From assembly GCA_937890825.1 (NCBI GenBank), contig CALADS010000058.1, forward strand, positions 1-24,148: a stretch of DNA of 24,148 nucleotides, in the 5' to 3' direction. This document shows positions 14,392 through 23,069 of this stretch, piece after piece. The notes under the pieces were generated by a model. That model worked only from the letters and a program-made list of their open reading frames with translations. It had not been told where the DNA came from and made no database searches. The position numbers were made by a program, and so were the translations under genes. Every line of letters starts with the position of its first letter. Position 1 is the first letter of the stretch. Origin of the DNA: an uncultured Bacteroides sp. (GTDB lineage Bacteria > Bacteroidota > Bacteroidia > Bacteroidales > Bacteroidaceae).

Positions 14392-15138
14392 ATGAGTACT
14401 ACTACAAAAATCTCATGGACTACAACCACGTGGAATGTTACAGCAGGTTGTAACCCGATTAGTGACGGATGTAAGAATTGTTATGCAAAAGTGATGGCAG
14501 AACGTTTGAAAGCGATGGGACAGACCAAATATCAGAACGGTTTCATCCCAACCATTCATCCAGAGTGTTTGAATGAACCATTTGGGTGGAGAGGAAAAAA
14601 ACTTGTATTTGTAACAAGTATGGGAGATTTATTTCATAAGAGTATTCCGTTTGATTTTATCGACAAAGTAATGGAAGTTATCAGCCAGTGCCCACAGCAT
14701 ACATTTCAGATTCTGACCAAACGAGCAGAACGGATGTATGAATATTTTTCGACTCATGCCATTCCCGAAAATGTATGGCTTGGCGTTACAATTGAGAATC
14801 AGAAGGTAAAAGACCGCATTGATTACTTGAAGAACCTGAATGCTTCTGTAAGATTTCTAAGCTGTGAGCCTCTATTGGAAGATTTGGGAACACTTGACCT
14901 ATCTGATATTGAATGGGTTATCGTTGGTGGTGAATCGGGAAACAGAGCCAGAAAAGTGGAAAAGGACTGGATTCTGAATATTAAATCCCAATGCGACGCT
15001 GCAAGTACAGCTTTCTTTTTCAAGCAATGGGGTGCTTGGAGTGCTGACGGAGTGAAACGTAGTACTAAGGTAAACGGCTCTCTTTTAGACGGAAATGAAT
15101 ATCATGCTTATCCGACTCCAAGAAAGACAAAACCTTGA
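14392..15138 (+). CDS. DUF5131 (phage Gp37/Gp68) family protein
   Basis: The 248-residue protein begins with the characteristic ISWTTTTWNVTAGCNPISDG and has three cysteines C20, C27 and C30 (C-x6-C-x2-C). This arrangement suggests metal or Fe-S binding as in radical-SAM-like proteins. Further family landmarks are LVFVTSMGDLFHK, FQILTKRAERM, NVWLGVTIEN and WVIVGGESGNRARK. The family occurs in phages and mobile elements and is often paired with the three-Cys-motif partner TcmP, which is absent here. The biochemical role is unknown. A 9-bp inverted repeat separates it from the following helicase gene. Confidence 0.9.
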   Translation: MSTTTKISWTTTTWNVTAGCNPISDGCKNCYAKVMAERLKAMGQTKYQNGFIPTIHPECLNEPFGWRGKKLVFVTSMGDLFHKSIPFDFIDKVMEVISQCPQHTFQILTKRAERMYEYFSTHAIPENVWLGVTIENQKVKDRIDYLKNLNASVRFLSCEPLLEDLGTLDLSDIEWVIVGGESGNRARKVEKDWILNIKSQCDAASTAFFFKQWGAWSADGVKRSTKVNGSLLDGNEYHAYPTPRKTKP

Positions 15139-15153
15139 TTGAGTAATTAACCT

Positions 15154-15191
15154 AATGAAGCCTGAACTCATTTATGGGATAGGGCTTCATT
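15154..15191. other. Perfect 9-bp inverted repeat between genes
   Basis: AATGAAGCC (15154-15162) and GGCTTCATT (15183-15191) have a 20-base loop. There is no T-run on either side, so RNA processing, stability or attenuation before the helicase gene is more likely than termination. Confidence 0.5.
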
Positions 15192-15206
15192 ATAAAACAT
15201 AAAAAA

Positions 15207-16664
15207 ATGACTCCAGATGATATTTTAAAAGAAATCCTTAATAATATTCCGAAAACGGATTTCAAGGAGATTTATGCCAGTGGATTGTACCGGAGGCTGG
15301 AAAATGAAACCGATCCTGATGTGAAGAAACTTCTTCAGGAGAAGATCTATTCCATACAAGTCACTGATGAGAACAAATCCGTCCTTGTTGTCGAGAAAGT
15401 GAAGGAAGTCGCTGAACAATTGGGCTATGGCCTTGTGATCAATGAGGAAGGAATGTGCTATCTGTATAACAAAGTGTTTTGGGAACCGATAAACGAGCTT
15501 GGCCTGAAACATTTCCTTGGCAAGGCTTTCCAAAAAATGGGAGCCGACAAATATACAGCCAGAAATGTGAGGATAGCGAACAGGATCCATGAACAGGCCT
15601 GCTACTCACTTTACAGGCAGACAGAACGTGATAAGGGTGTGGTTAAAATCAATCTGACTAATACGACCCTTGTGATTGGTCATGATGGAAGCGTGAAGGA
15701 ACAGGAGCATTCGGCTGATGACTATTTCTTCTATGTCCTTCCTTATGAGTATGACCCTAAAGCGATGTGTCCCATGTTTCATAAGTTTCTGGATGAAGTA
15801 TTGCCAGCCAAAGATGTTCAAGAAGTATTGCAGGAGTTTGTCGGTTGCTGTCTTAATCCCTTCATCAAACTGGAGAAGGCATTGTGTTGTGTAGGTTCAG
15901 GCTTCAATGGCAAGAGCGTGTTTTTTGAGATTGTGATGGCTCTGCTTGGTGAGGATAATGTCTGCTCCTACAACATAAACTCCTTATGTGATGATAAAGG
16001 GTACAGCAGGGCAATGATCAAAAACAAGCTTCTGAACTACAGCAGCGATTTCAACGGCAAGATATTTGCCAACGGTATCTTCAAGCAACTGACGAGTGGA
16101 GAACCCGTTGAAGCCAGAAGATTGTATAAGGAACCGGAGATTTTAAAGGACTATGCAAGGCTCGCTTTCAACTGTAACTCTATGCCTTATAGTAGTGATA
16201 CATCTTTCGGATTCAGAAGGAGGTTATTGATTATCCCTTTCGATGTGAAGATAGACAAGAGTAAGGCTGACCCTGATCTGGCTAAAAAATTGAAAAATGA
16301 ATTGTCAGGTATTCTCATCTGGGCTATTGAAGGTCTAGGAAGATTTATCAGGAATGGGAAAAAACTCAGCAAGTCCTCCACCCTTGACAATTTGGAGCAG
16401 GCATATAAGGAGGATACGGATACTGTGGTGATGTTCCTGAGTGCCAAGAAGTGTGTTCCTGATAAGGACAACAAGATAGGTCTGAATTCCCTGTTTCATA
16501 CTTATCGGGAATTTTGTAGGGATAATAACCAAAAAGCCGAGACCAGGGAAAACTTCAAGATGAAACTGAAAAGTGAGGGCTATGTAGTGGAAGAAGATAA
16601 CAAGAAGGGGGTGAAAATATGTATAAACAGTTCCATGATTAGACTTTCCTCACTTTGTGATTAG
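15207..16664 (+). CDS. D5/P4-type SF3 helicase, full length
   Basis: A 485-residue replication helicase of the phage/plasmid primase C-terminal (D5, P4-alpha) family, which loads at origins and unwinds DNA as a hexamer. The D5_N-like region is at about 90-220 (PYEYDPKAMCPMFHKFLDEV). The SF3 ATPase at about 225-350 has Walker A GSGFNGKS (230-237), a motif-B-like stretch (KNKLLNYSSDFNGK) and a sensor-like LAFNCNSMP. The C-terminal portion (about 400-470, FHTYREFCRDNNQKAETREN) resembles the winged-helix tail of the family. It has no primase domain of its own; a separate primase gene follows after 221 bases. It is clearly related to the second helicase at 17802. Confidence 0.88.
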   Translation: MTPDDILKEILNNIPKTDFKEIYASGLYRRLENETDPDVKKLLQEKIYSIQVTDENKSVLVVEKVKEVAEQLGYGLVINEEGMCYLYNKVFWEPINELGLKHFLGKAFQKMGADKYTARNVRIANRIHEQACYSLYRQTERDKGVVKINLTNTTLVIGHDGSVKEQEHSADDYFFYVLPYEYDPKAMCPMFHKFLDEVLPAKDVQEVLQEFVGCCLNPFIKLEKALCCVGSGFNGKSVFFEIVMALLGEDNVCSYNINSLCDDKGYSRAMIKNKLLNYSSDFNGKIFANGIFKQLTSGEPVEARRLYKEPEILKDYARLAFNCNSMPYSSDTSFGFRRRLLIIPFDVKIDKSKADPDLAKKLKNELSGILIWAIEGLGRFIRNGKKLSKSSTLDNLEQAYKEDTDTVVMFLSAKKCVPDKDNKIGLNSLFHTYREFCRDNNQKAETRENFKMKLKSEGYVVEEDNKKGVKICINSSMIRLSSLCD

Positions 16665-16885
16665 ATTACTTTTCTTTCCCTACCTCAAAGGGAAAGGAGG
16701 GGAAAATGGAGGAAAAGGGGGTGGAAAAGCCTATTATTTATAACTTTTTTCAATTTCATCCATTCCAAAATCAGTAAAAAAATAGGTTTTAGAGGTTCCG
16801 CTTTCCCTTTTCCCCTTCTCTCTCTTGAGGACGGGAAGAAGAAAGATTAAATGAAATATTAACGAACAATTAAAATTTAGAAATT
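16665..16885. other. Intergenic region with purine and pyrimidine tracts
   Basis: No gene. A purine-rich tract occupies about 16687-16729 and a pyrimidine-rich tract about 16800-16826. AAGGGAAAG (16688-16696) is the exact reverse complement of 16801-16809. Between them lies an A+T-rich stretch. Its position between helicase and primase makes it a candidate replication origin or leader, which is unproven. Confidence 0.3.
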
Positions 16886-17797
16886 ATGATTGAAGTAACA
16901 ATCTTCAAACAGAAACCTTATAGTCAGGAATATACAAATCCTCTGACCGGTATAAAATCATTCAGAGTCATGGAATATCCTCCCAACCATGTGGATATTG
17001 ATCTGGTATTCGATATGATTAAACAGGAAAAACTGAAATCTGAGATTGATGCCATGAGATCCTTCTATGATACTGACCATTCAAAGTATTCCAAACTTAA
17101 GGGAAAGTTACCTATCTGTCTTTTTGCCGGAACATTCGGAAGATTCTGTAATGATGCTCTTATTGCTCCTTCAGGTCTTGTAGTAGTTGATTTCGATAAG
17201 ATTCCGGTTCAAGAAATGGTTAATGTCTGGAATATGCTGGTTAATGATCCTTATACCTATGCTGCATTCCTTTCTCCTTCCGGTAGAGGTTATAAGGTTA
17301 TTGTCCGTGTAGGGAATAATATGGATAATACCAGTCATAACGAATACCTTGATGCTTTGAAGGAATATTATAACTCTCCGTTTTGGGATGACAGTTGTAA
17401 AGGAATATCCAGAGCTTGTTATCTCAGCAGTGACCCTGATCTTTATCAGAACAGGAATAGTAAAACGTGGACGAAGAGAATTTCATCATCCCCTTCTTCA
17501 CCGGTTGTTATTTGTGCCAAAACTTATGCTCCACCTTATGAACATGGGAAGCTGCTAAATTTCTTAGAAGGCGGATTTAACAAGTACCCGATGACACGTG
17601 GAAACAGACATCGGTCATCTTTTGATAGAGCCAGAGAATTAGCGGAATGGGGTATTCCACAAGAAACAGCTTTCAGGTATCTCTCCCAATTCATAGAACC
17701 GGATTTTTCAGAAGAGGAGATAAAACGTGAAGTAAGGAATGCCTATAAGTGGGTTAATGATAAAGGCAATCTGGGTAGTAAATATAGAAAAATTTAA
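16886..17797 (+). CDS. BT4734/VirE_N-type primase with PriCT-like tail
   Basis: A 303-residue protein of the BT4734/BF3469 (VirE N-terminal) family, members of the archaeo-eukaryotic primase group. The catalytic Asp pair is probably D102 and D104 (LVVVDFDKIP). SPSGRGYKVIVRV (130-142) and SRACYLSSDPD (175-185) are the other conserved family blocks. Residues about 238-290 (FDRARELAEWGIPQETAFRY) resemble the PriCT domain found after such primases. It probably synthesises primers for the element with the adjacent D5 helicases. It ends 4 bases before the second helicase start, which implies coupled translation. Confidence 0.87.
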   Translation: MIEVTIFKQKPYSQEYTNPLTGIKSFRVMEYPPNHVDIDLVFDMIKQEKLKSEIDAMRSFYDTDHSKYSKLKGKLPICLFAGTFGRFCNDALIAPSGLVVVDFDKIPVQEMVNVWNMLVNDPYTYAAFLSPSGRGYKVIVRVGNNMDNTSHNEYLDALKEYYNSPFWDDSCKGISRACYLSSDPDLYQNRNSKTWTKRISSSPSSPVVICAKTYAPPYEHGKLLNFLEGGFNKYPMTRGNRHRSSFDRARELAEWGIPQETAFRYLSQFIEPDFSEEEIKREVRNAYKWVNDKGNLGSKYRKI

Positions 17798-17801
17798 GAT
17801 T

Positions 17802-18959
17802 ATGGATTACAAAAAAATATTAGGGAATATAATCAATGCTATCTCTAAACCGAGTATTCAAACTGGTAAAAAGGGAACATATTCAGAAATCTGTTCTAAC
17901 GTACAACAAATAGCTATAAAGATCGGACATCCATTTCAGACTTTTAATGATCAGTGTGTCTATTGTTACACTGGGAGTCATTGGGTACCCATAGATGATT
18001 ATGTTCTAAAAGTATTTCTCAGGGAAGCTTTGGGGAAAATGATAAATAATATGGTAGAGGCATCACAAAGGGAAGTGGTGGAAGGATTGTTCAAGCAGTT
18101 TCCATATACGGTGATGGGATTGGCGGTAGAGCAGGACAAGGAGAAAATCAACTTTCAGAACGGTACGCTTAATCTTAAAACCGGAAGACTGGAACGACAC
18201 CTGTATTCGGATTATTTCAGGTATGTCCTTCCTTATTCCTACAATCCTAAAGCTATGTGTCCTATGTTTATGAAATACCTTGATAGAGTTTTGCCAGACA
18301 AGGACGCTCAGAAGGTATTATCTGAGTATATTGGTTGGATATTTACATCCTTAAAACTGGAGAAGTGTCTTTTTCTTTTTGGGTCAGGAAGAAATGGAAA
18401 ATCAGTGTTCGTTGATATAATCGAAGCTCTGTTAGGTAAAGAAAACGTTTCCCACGAATCTCTATCGGATATGTGTGGTGAGAATGGAGATAGAAGCAGA
18501 GCCAACTTATCAGGAAAACTGTTGAATACCTGTTCAGATGTAGCTCCCAATGCCTTTTCTGGAGACATCTTTAAACGTATTGCCAGCGGAGAACCAATCA
18601 GTACCAGACAGTTATACAAAGACGTAACGACATTGACTGATTATGCTAAAATGATTTTCTGCTTAAATGAACTGCCGAAAACCAATGATAAATCTAATGG
18701 TTACTTCAGAAGATTTTTGATTGTACCCTTCAAAGTTCTGATTCCAAAGAAAGAAGTAGATCCGAAATTAGCAGAGAAGATTATTTCTACAGAGTTACCC
18801 GGGATTATGAACTGGGTACTTGAAGGAAGAAAAAGACTTATCACTCAGTCTGCTTTTACAGAATCTTCATTATGTCAGAAACAGTTGGAGGAATATAGAT
18901 ATGGAAGTGGAGTACGAAGCAGACTAAAGTTAATTCTGCCTGATGAGTTTAAATCTTAA
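17802..18959 (+). CDS. Second D5/P4-type SF3 helicase, short C-terminus
   Basis: A 385-residue paralogue of the helicase at 15207. Both share the block YNPKAMCPMFMKYLDRVLPD, here at about 147-166, and the SF3 ATPase with Walker A GSGRNGKS at 194-201. Motif-B-like KLLNTCSD and sensor-like MIFCLNELP are also present. Compared with the first copy it stops soon after the ATPase domain (VRSRLKLILPDEFKS) and lacks about 70 residues of winged-helix tail. This may be a specialised or truncated form. The ATG at 17802 follows the primase stop by 4 bases. The terminator at 19009-19034 ends the plus-strand block. Confidence 0.85.
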   Translation: MDYKKILGNIINAISKPSIQTGKKGTYSEICSNVQQIAIKIGHPFQTFNDQCVYCYTGSHWVPIDDYVLKVFLREALGKMINNMVEASQREVVEGLFKQFPYTVMGLAVEQDKEKINFQNGTLNLKTGRLERHLYSDYFRYVLPYSYNPKAMCPMFMKYLDRVLPDKDAQKVLSEYIGWIFTSLKLEKCLFLFGSGRNGKSVFVDIIEALLGKENVSHESLSDMCGENGDRSRANLSGKLLNTCSDVAPNAFSGDIFKRIASGEPISTRQLYKDVTTLTDYAKMIFCLNELPKTNDKSNGYFRRFLIVPFKVLIPKKEVDPKLAEKIISTELPGIMNWVLEGRKRLITQSAFTESSLCQKQLEEYRYGSGVRSRLKLILPDEFKS

Positions 18960-19000
18960 CAGCGGATAAGTAAATTCTTGATTTGAGAACCCAAAATGAA

Positions 19001-19040
19001 TAAAAAAGGAGACCGAGCAATTAAGTTCGATCTCTTTTTT
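19001..19040. terminator. Bidirectional terminator between convergent genes
   Basis: The arms GAGACCGA (19009-19016) and TCGATCTC (19027-19034) are flanked by a T-run on the plus strand after the stem and an A-run (T on the minus strand) before it. The minus-strand RNA forms the better stem because the internal pair becomes T-G. It serves the plus-strand helicase and the minus-strand gene at 19044. Confidence 0.75.
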
Positions 19041-19043
19041 TCT

Positions 19044-19478
19044 TTAAAAAATTATCTGCATTAGAATCCTATCTGAATACGTTCTAATCCCTATATGCTC
19101 CACACCTTGATTTTCACGTGCTAGTAATAATTTGTATAATCGTATGAAAGCAGTGATGTGGCTATAAAAGTTTTTTCCAATAAATTTAAGCGGAAAGATA
19201 ATCGGATAACCACCGACTTCAGATGGCTGGAAAGCTGCAATTCCCAAACCTGTGATAATTGCCATATCCTTATCTGAAATGATGTGTCTATTGGGGTCGG
19301 CACAAATAAAATCCCTGATAAAAACCATCCTTACTTCTTTTTCGCTCAATTCCAAGATGCGAAATGTTACTATTCCAGAAGTGTTTTCATCTAAAGCATC
19401 TTGAACCTGGAATTCAATATCCTCAATACTCATGTCTGTGGTAATTATTTCACCGTTTGCTATAAATTTGTTCGTCAT
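19044..19478 (-). CDS. Hypothetical protein, 144 residues
   Basis: No family recognised. The N-terminus is acidic (MSIEDIEFQVQDALDENTSG), followed by a beta-rich stretch (TFRILELSEKEVRMVFIRDF) and a helical C-terminus. There is no signal peptide or membrane span. Its start overlaps the stop of the upstream gene by 4 bases (ATGA), so the two are translationally coupled. It is oriented opposite to the replication genes and stops at a convergent terminator. Confidence 0.6.
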   Translation of the reverse strand: MTNKFIANGEIITTDMSIEDIEFQVQDALDENTSGIVTFRILELSEKEVRMVFIRDFICADPNRHIISDKDMAIITGLGIAAFQPSEVGGYPIIFPLKFIGKNFYSHITAFIRLYKLLLARENQGVEHIGIRTYSDRILMQIIF

Positions 19479-19819
19479 AGTTTCTTCGTTTTTTGTGATG
19501 TGATTGATAATATTATCCCTAATTTCTCTTTCAAAAAAGATATTAGTCCTCCATAGGCATCAATTCTTCTCCGCTCTCTAGGCATGATAGATAGTGCGTC
19601 CTGAAGGGTTATGCTAATACAGAAACCGGTTTTGAAAGCATCCCCATATTTATCTTGGAGTGCTTCAACGTCTTTTTTGAATTTTTCAGGGATAGGTTTG
19701 GTGATTGTCTTGTTGCTGTCTTTTCTTACGATTACACTTGGCTCAGCAATATTATCCAAGCGATTAGGAGAAGGCTTTTGCTCAGCTCCTAATATTCTAT
19801 TTATAAAATCAGTAAACAT
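19475..19819 (-). CDS. Hypothetical protein, 114 residues
   Basis: The first gene of a two-gene unit. The C-terminal half (about 72-110, LQDALSIMPRERRRIDAYGG then LISFLKEKLGIILSI) looks like a small helical or winged-helix-like domain with several basic residues, and the N-terminus is Lys/Pro rich. It might bind DNA or a partner, but I do not recognise the family. The promoter should lie within the 387-base gap to the right; no clear TAnnTTTG match was found there. Confidence 0.6.
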   Translation of the reverse strand: MFTDFINRILGAEQKPSPNRLDNIAEPSVIVRKDSNKTITKPIPEKFKKDVEALQDKYGDAFKTGFCISITLQDALSIMPRERRRIDAYGGLISFLKEKLGIILSITSQKTKKL

Positions 19820-20206
19820 TTTTGATGTTTTAATTTTTATATCAGATATTAGGTTCTGAGTGGCTGGAAATAGCGTTTTAGCGATTTGGGATTCTGTTTT
19901 GCTATTATATAGTACTTACTACACCATCAGATTAGACTAACTGTAACATATAGGTTTAACAAAACAATAGCGACTATAACTAGCCGCTATTCTTGTATAG
20001 AAAGGTTTAAAACCTGTAGTTCTTTGGATGCTTACGAAAAAACAAGACACATGCCTTTTCCAATTTTGCCTATAATTCAATCATTTCATTGAACTATTAT
20101 ACACTTTTACGGGACAGTAATGTCTTTAACTGTTATATCTCATTGGGAATTCATCCATGAATCGTTTTATGATTTTATAATCCATATATCTGTCATGCGC
20201 AGCGTA
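19820..20206. other. Intergenic gap with one inverted repeat
   Basis: No gene is seen. AATAGCG (19966-19972) pairs with CGCTATT (19985-19991). On the minus strand it is followed by GTTTTGTT, which makes it a weak candidate terminator about 215 bases beyond the end of the large minus-strand operon. The rest is A+T-rich and presumably contains the promoter for the genes to the left. Confidence 0.35.
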
Positions 20207-21607
20207 TCAATTTAAAGCATAATTTATCAAATCGGGTCTCCAGGTAGCTTCATGGCCAGACTTCCAACGCCATTTTTCGGCTTCTTCTTTTTCAATATTC
20301 ATTCCAATGCCATGCTCATACATAAAGCTCAAATTCAGTTGGGCGATAGCATCTCCTTGCAATGCAGCCAAATAGAACCATTCACGGGCTATACGATAAT
20401 TTTGAGTAACAGCAGTACCTGTAAAATAACAATGTCCTACTATCAGTTGGGCTTTCACATCACCGTTTTCCGCCAACTCGTACCAATCGTTAAAGGTATA
20501 TTCTTGATCATTCGGTTCTTCATCATAATTTTCTTCTTCATCCTCATCGTAAATTTCCGGAGGAGTGAAAAAATCGTCTATGGCTTTCTTTACAAAAGGA
20601 GAAAAAGCTATTTCTTCTTGACAAACTTCAGTGAAAGTACGAACATATTCTTCATCTAATTCAGTAAAATCCTCATCTTCCATTGGTGTGTCATAATACG
20701 TAAGGATAAGAGACTTTAATGTATCAGCATCCGAACCATCAATATCCAAAGCCTTTTTAAAACAAGAATCTGCCTTCTCCATATCATTCATGCCGATATA
20801 GGTCTGTCCCAATAGCGTATAGATCATCAATGGATTAATAAAATACTCCTCACAAGATAAAGCAATAGCTTCCATGAAATATTTTTCTGCTAAAATGAAT
20901 CGTTGTGTTCGTTTGTAATAGATACCTTTTAGACATGATATGATTAAAGCGTAAATCGGTCGCTCTTCTTCTTCCTCGACATACTGCAACACATCGTGCT
21001 TCAATATATTTTCTACCAACTCGTAATGTTCTCTTTGCCAAAAGTCGTAATATTCATATCCCGTCCAAACCCCGTCGGCTGTTATAAATCCCAAGATGTA
21101 CATACAAATTTCAAGTTGTGCCTGGGGATTATCTTGAAATTTGTCTAATAGTTCCATGATATTTTCCGATTCAAAAGAAAAATCAGGGCCGGTAGAATAC
21201 ATCAATGCCTGTTCATAATGTAATTGGGCTTTATGTTCATTTCCCATTTCTTCATACAAACCGGATACGATACAATGATAAGCTTCCAAATTCTTTATTT
21301 GTATCTCCACAGGCAGCATACGCAAGTATTTGACCGCTTTAATAGCGTATAACTTCCAACTATCGTCATTCCAATCTTTTCGTAAATCACCTAAGAGAAG
21401 GTGAAACATATTCATTTCTCTAAAGCAACTCATAGGTGTGTCTTCAGGAGATGAATATACAGCCCTGATAGCTTCTCCAGAAGAAAACACGATACTACAT
21501 TCTTCCCTTCTGTCCGGATGCCAAATGAGTTCAAGTTGCTTTTCTTCAATCAACTTTAGATAATAGCTCTCAGCTTTTTCTGCTTTTATAATACTTTCCT
21601 TATTCAT
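20207..21607 (-). CDS. TPR/SEL1 repeat protein
   Basis: The 466-residue soluble protein is built of helical repeats. The N-terminal 320 residues contain TPR-like pairs (LLGQTYIGMNDMEKADSCFK at about 265-290). A very acidic linker lies at about 355-370 (YDEDEEENYDEEPNDQE). Two SEL1 repeats at about 380-455 contain AQLIVGHCYFTGTAVTQNYR and AQLNLSFMYEHGIGMNIEKE. Such proteins are scaffolds or adaptors. No catalytic or signal sequence is seen. It is the last gene of the accessory operon, and its ATG overlaps the stop codon of the preceding gene by 4 bases. Confidence 0.85.
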   Translation of the reverse strand: MNKESIIKAEKAESYYLKLIEEKQLELIWHPDRREECSIVFSSGEAIRAVYSSPEDTPMSCFREMNMFHLLLGDLRKDWNDDSWKLYAIKAVKYLRMLPVEIQIKNLEAYHCIVSGLYEEMGNEHKAQLHYEQALMYSTGPDFSFESENIMELLDKFQDNPQAQLEICMYILGFITADGVWTGYEYYDFWQREHYELVENILKHDVLQYVEEEEERPIYALIISCLKGIYYKRTQRFILAEKYFMEAIALSCEEYFINPLMIYTLLGQTYIGMNDMEKADSCFKKALDIDGSDADTLKSLILTYYDTPMEDEDFTELDEEYVRTFTEVCQEEIAFSPFVKKAIDDFFTPPEIYDEDEEENYDEEPNDQEYTFNDWYELAENGDVKAQLIVGHCYFTGTAVTQNYRIAREWFYLAALQGDAIAQLNLSFMYEHGIGMNIEKEEAEKWRWKSGHEATWRPDLINYALN

Positions 21608-22338
21608 CTTATTGTGTAAATTATGTAGTTACAGTCCATTACGGTTATTCCCATAGATGGATATTCATGTTCAAACCACTTGTAAAGGATAAGCACTTGG
21701 CAACTATCCAACTTTCTGTTTTGTTCTATCTCTTTGTAAAATGCAGGAAATAGATTCTTTATCCATTTCAATAGTATATCAGTAGGCAGGACTATCGGAG
21801 TTTCTTTTCTTCTGCTCAATACCTTACGTATAAACATCGGGTTCTGCAATGCCTTTGGAGCATATTTTATCTCCCATTCCGGACTGCTGATTCTTATGGT
21901 TCGATGAAAACTACCGTAAAAAACTTCCTCACAAAGCGGTTTCAGTGATTTCAGCATATCTGCAGTCATCTTGGGTACTTCCAAATAAGAACGATGAAAG
22001 ATCTTATTCTCAGCTGCTTTTGCCTGTTTTCTGTTGAAGCGTCCATCAGGAGTTAGAAAATCCTTGGTACAATATCTCATTTCTCGGATGAACCATCTTC
22101 TTGCCACTTTATCTTTAGCAAGTCCGCCCAAGCATTCGAGATAGTCGTACATACTTTCCACTTTGCATTCGTCAAACGAAACCCTGCAATATCCTAATAC
22201 AACATTACGTTTCTTGTAGGTAATTTCTGCGACGGCCATGTGATGCTCATAGAACGCTATTTGTATGGAATAATGCTTGTTGCTGAAACGCTTCGTACCT
22301 AGATGCGCTGCCGATTTATATAATATACTCATATTCAT
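21604..22338 (-). CDS. Unknown 244-residue protein of the accessory operon
   Basis: No family recognised. The protein is basic and helical with a Lys/Arg-rich middle (GRFNRKQAKAAENKIFHRSY) and aromatic-rich ends. It has no signal peptide or membrane segment. Its start overlaps the end of the ATP-grasp gene by 23 bases in another frame, and its end overlaps the SEL1 gene by 4 bases, so all three are likely produced together. The tight linkage suggests it is the substrate, adaptor or partner of the ATP-grasp enzyme (inference). A second ATG at 22332 is an alternative start. Confidence 0.65.
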   Translation of the reverse strand: MNMSILYKSAAHLGTKRFSNKHYSIQIAFYEHHMAVAEITYKKRNVVLGYCRVSFDECKVESMYDYLECLGGLAKDKVARRWFIREMRYCTKDFLTPDGRFNRKQAKAAENKIFHRSYLEVPKMTADMLKSLKPLCEEVFYGSFHRTIRISSPEWEIKYAPKALQNPMFIRKVLSRRKETPIVLPTDILLKWIKNLFPAFYKEIEQNRKLDSCQVLILYKWFEHEYPSMGITVMDCNYIIYTIR

Positions 22339-23056
22339 CCAATGTATCAGTCAGTTCAGCCCAACGGGTAATAATAAGTTTGGCATAGAGATGTGGAAAT
22401 AGCCCATAACACCCAAGGGCATATCCTTCATTAACTTCAATCAATAATGTACTGCCGTCTGAAGTAACCCCGAAATCCATACCATACGCATTAGGTGCTG
22501 TTACATAGTCCTTCACTGCATTTTCAATCACGCTTGGATTATAATGCACTTTCCAATCCCCTTTATAGGGTCTGACATCGAGTATTTTTCCATATCTGAC
22601 AAAGACCCTCCACTCTGCCATAAAATCAACAGGTTCGCTACATAACACCTCGTAATTATCGTCACAGCATCCGCAACCCACTAAATCATGACTGGTGCTG
22701 ATAACTCTTCCCGATAATCTTTTTCCTTCAACCGATTTAATGAATACCGGCCATAATGCAGGAGTGTTCGCTATTTTATTTATGTTGGATTTCCATAGTA
22801 ATCTTCCGAAATAAGTAGCTAATTCTTTTGGATAGTTTATTGCAGTACATTCAATTCCAAAATCATGCAATCTGCGTTCTATCATCCTGATACCGCTGAC
22901 TATTAGTTCTTCTTTGCTATGATTATGCTCTATCAAATCTTCATATTTTTGAAAGAAGACACATTCATACCCCATAGCCTGTAAACCTTCAAATGCAGCA
23001 AATGCATTTGTATTGCATGGGTGTCCTGTAGAATCACATTGTATAAAAACTCTCAT
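22316..23056 (-). CDS. ATP-grasp domain protein, R2K-like clade
   Basis: A 246-residue protein. The C-terminal two thirds show ATP-grasp landmarks: a probable ATP-binding lysine in FIKSVEGKRL (about 105-114), EWRVFVRYGKILDVRPYKG (148-166), and the metal-binding end YGMDFGV with D194 followed by LLIEVNEG with E207 and N209. This pattern fits the R2K group (DUF4343-type) found in phages and mobile elements. ATP-grasp enzymes ligate a carboxylate to an amine through acyl phosphate, and protein or peptide tagging is the predicted role of the clade. A cysteine cluster (GCGCCDD, 128-131) is unusual. The ATG at 23056 begins a typical first strand (MRVFIQCDSTGHP) 13 bases after the preceding stop. 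A longer in-frame extension overlaps the upstream gene and is unlikely. Confidence 0.8.
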   Translation of the reverse strand: MRVFIQCDSTGHPCNTNAFAAFEGLQAMGYECVFFQKYEDLIEHNHSKEELIVSGIRMIERRLHDFGIECTAINYPKELATYFGRLLWKSNINKIANTPALWPVFIKSVEGKRLSGRVISTSHDLVGCGCCDDNYEVLCSEPVDFMAEWRVFVRYGKILDVRPYKGDWKVHYNPSVIENAVKDYVTAPNAYGMDFGVTSDGSTLLIEVNEGYALGCYGLFPHLYAKLIITRWAELTDTLDEYEYII

Positions 23057-23069
23057 TTTATTGTGTTTT

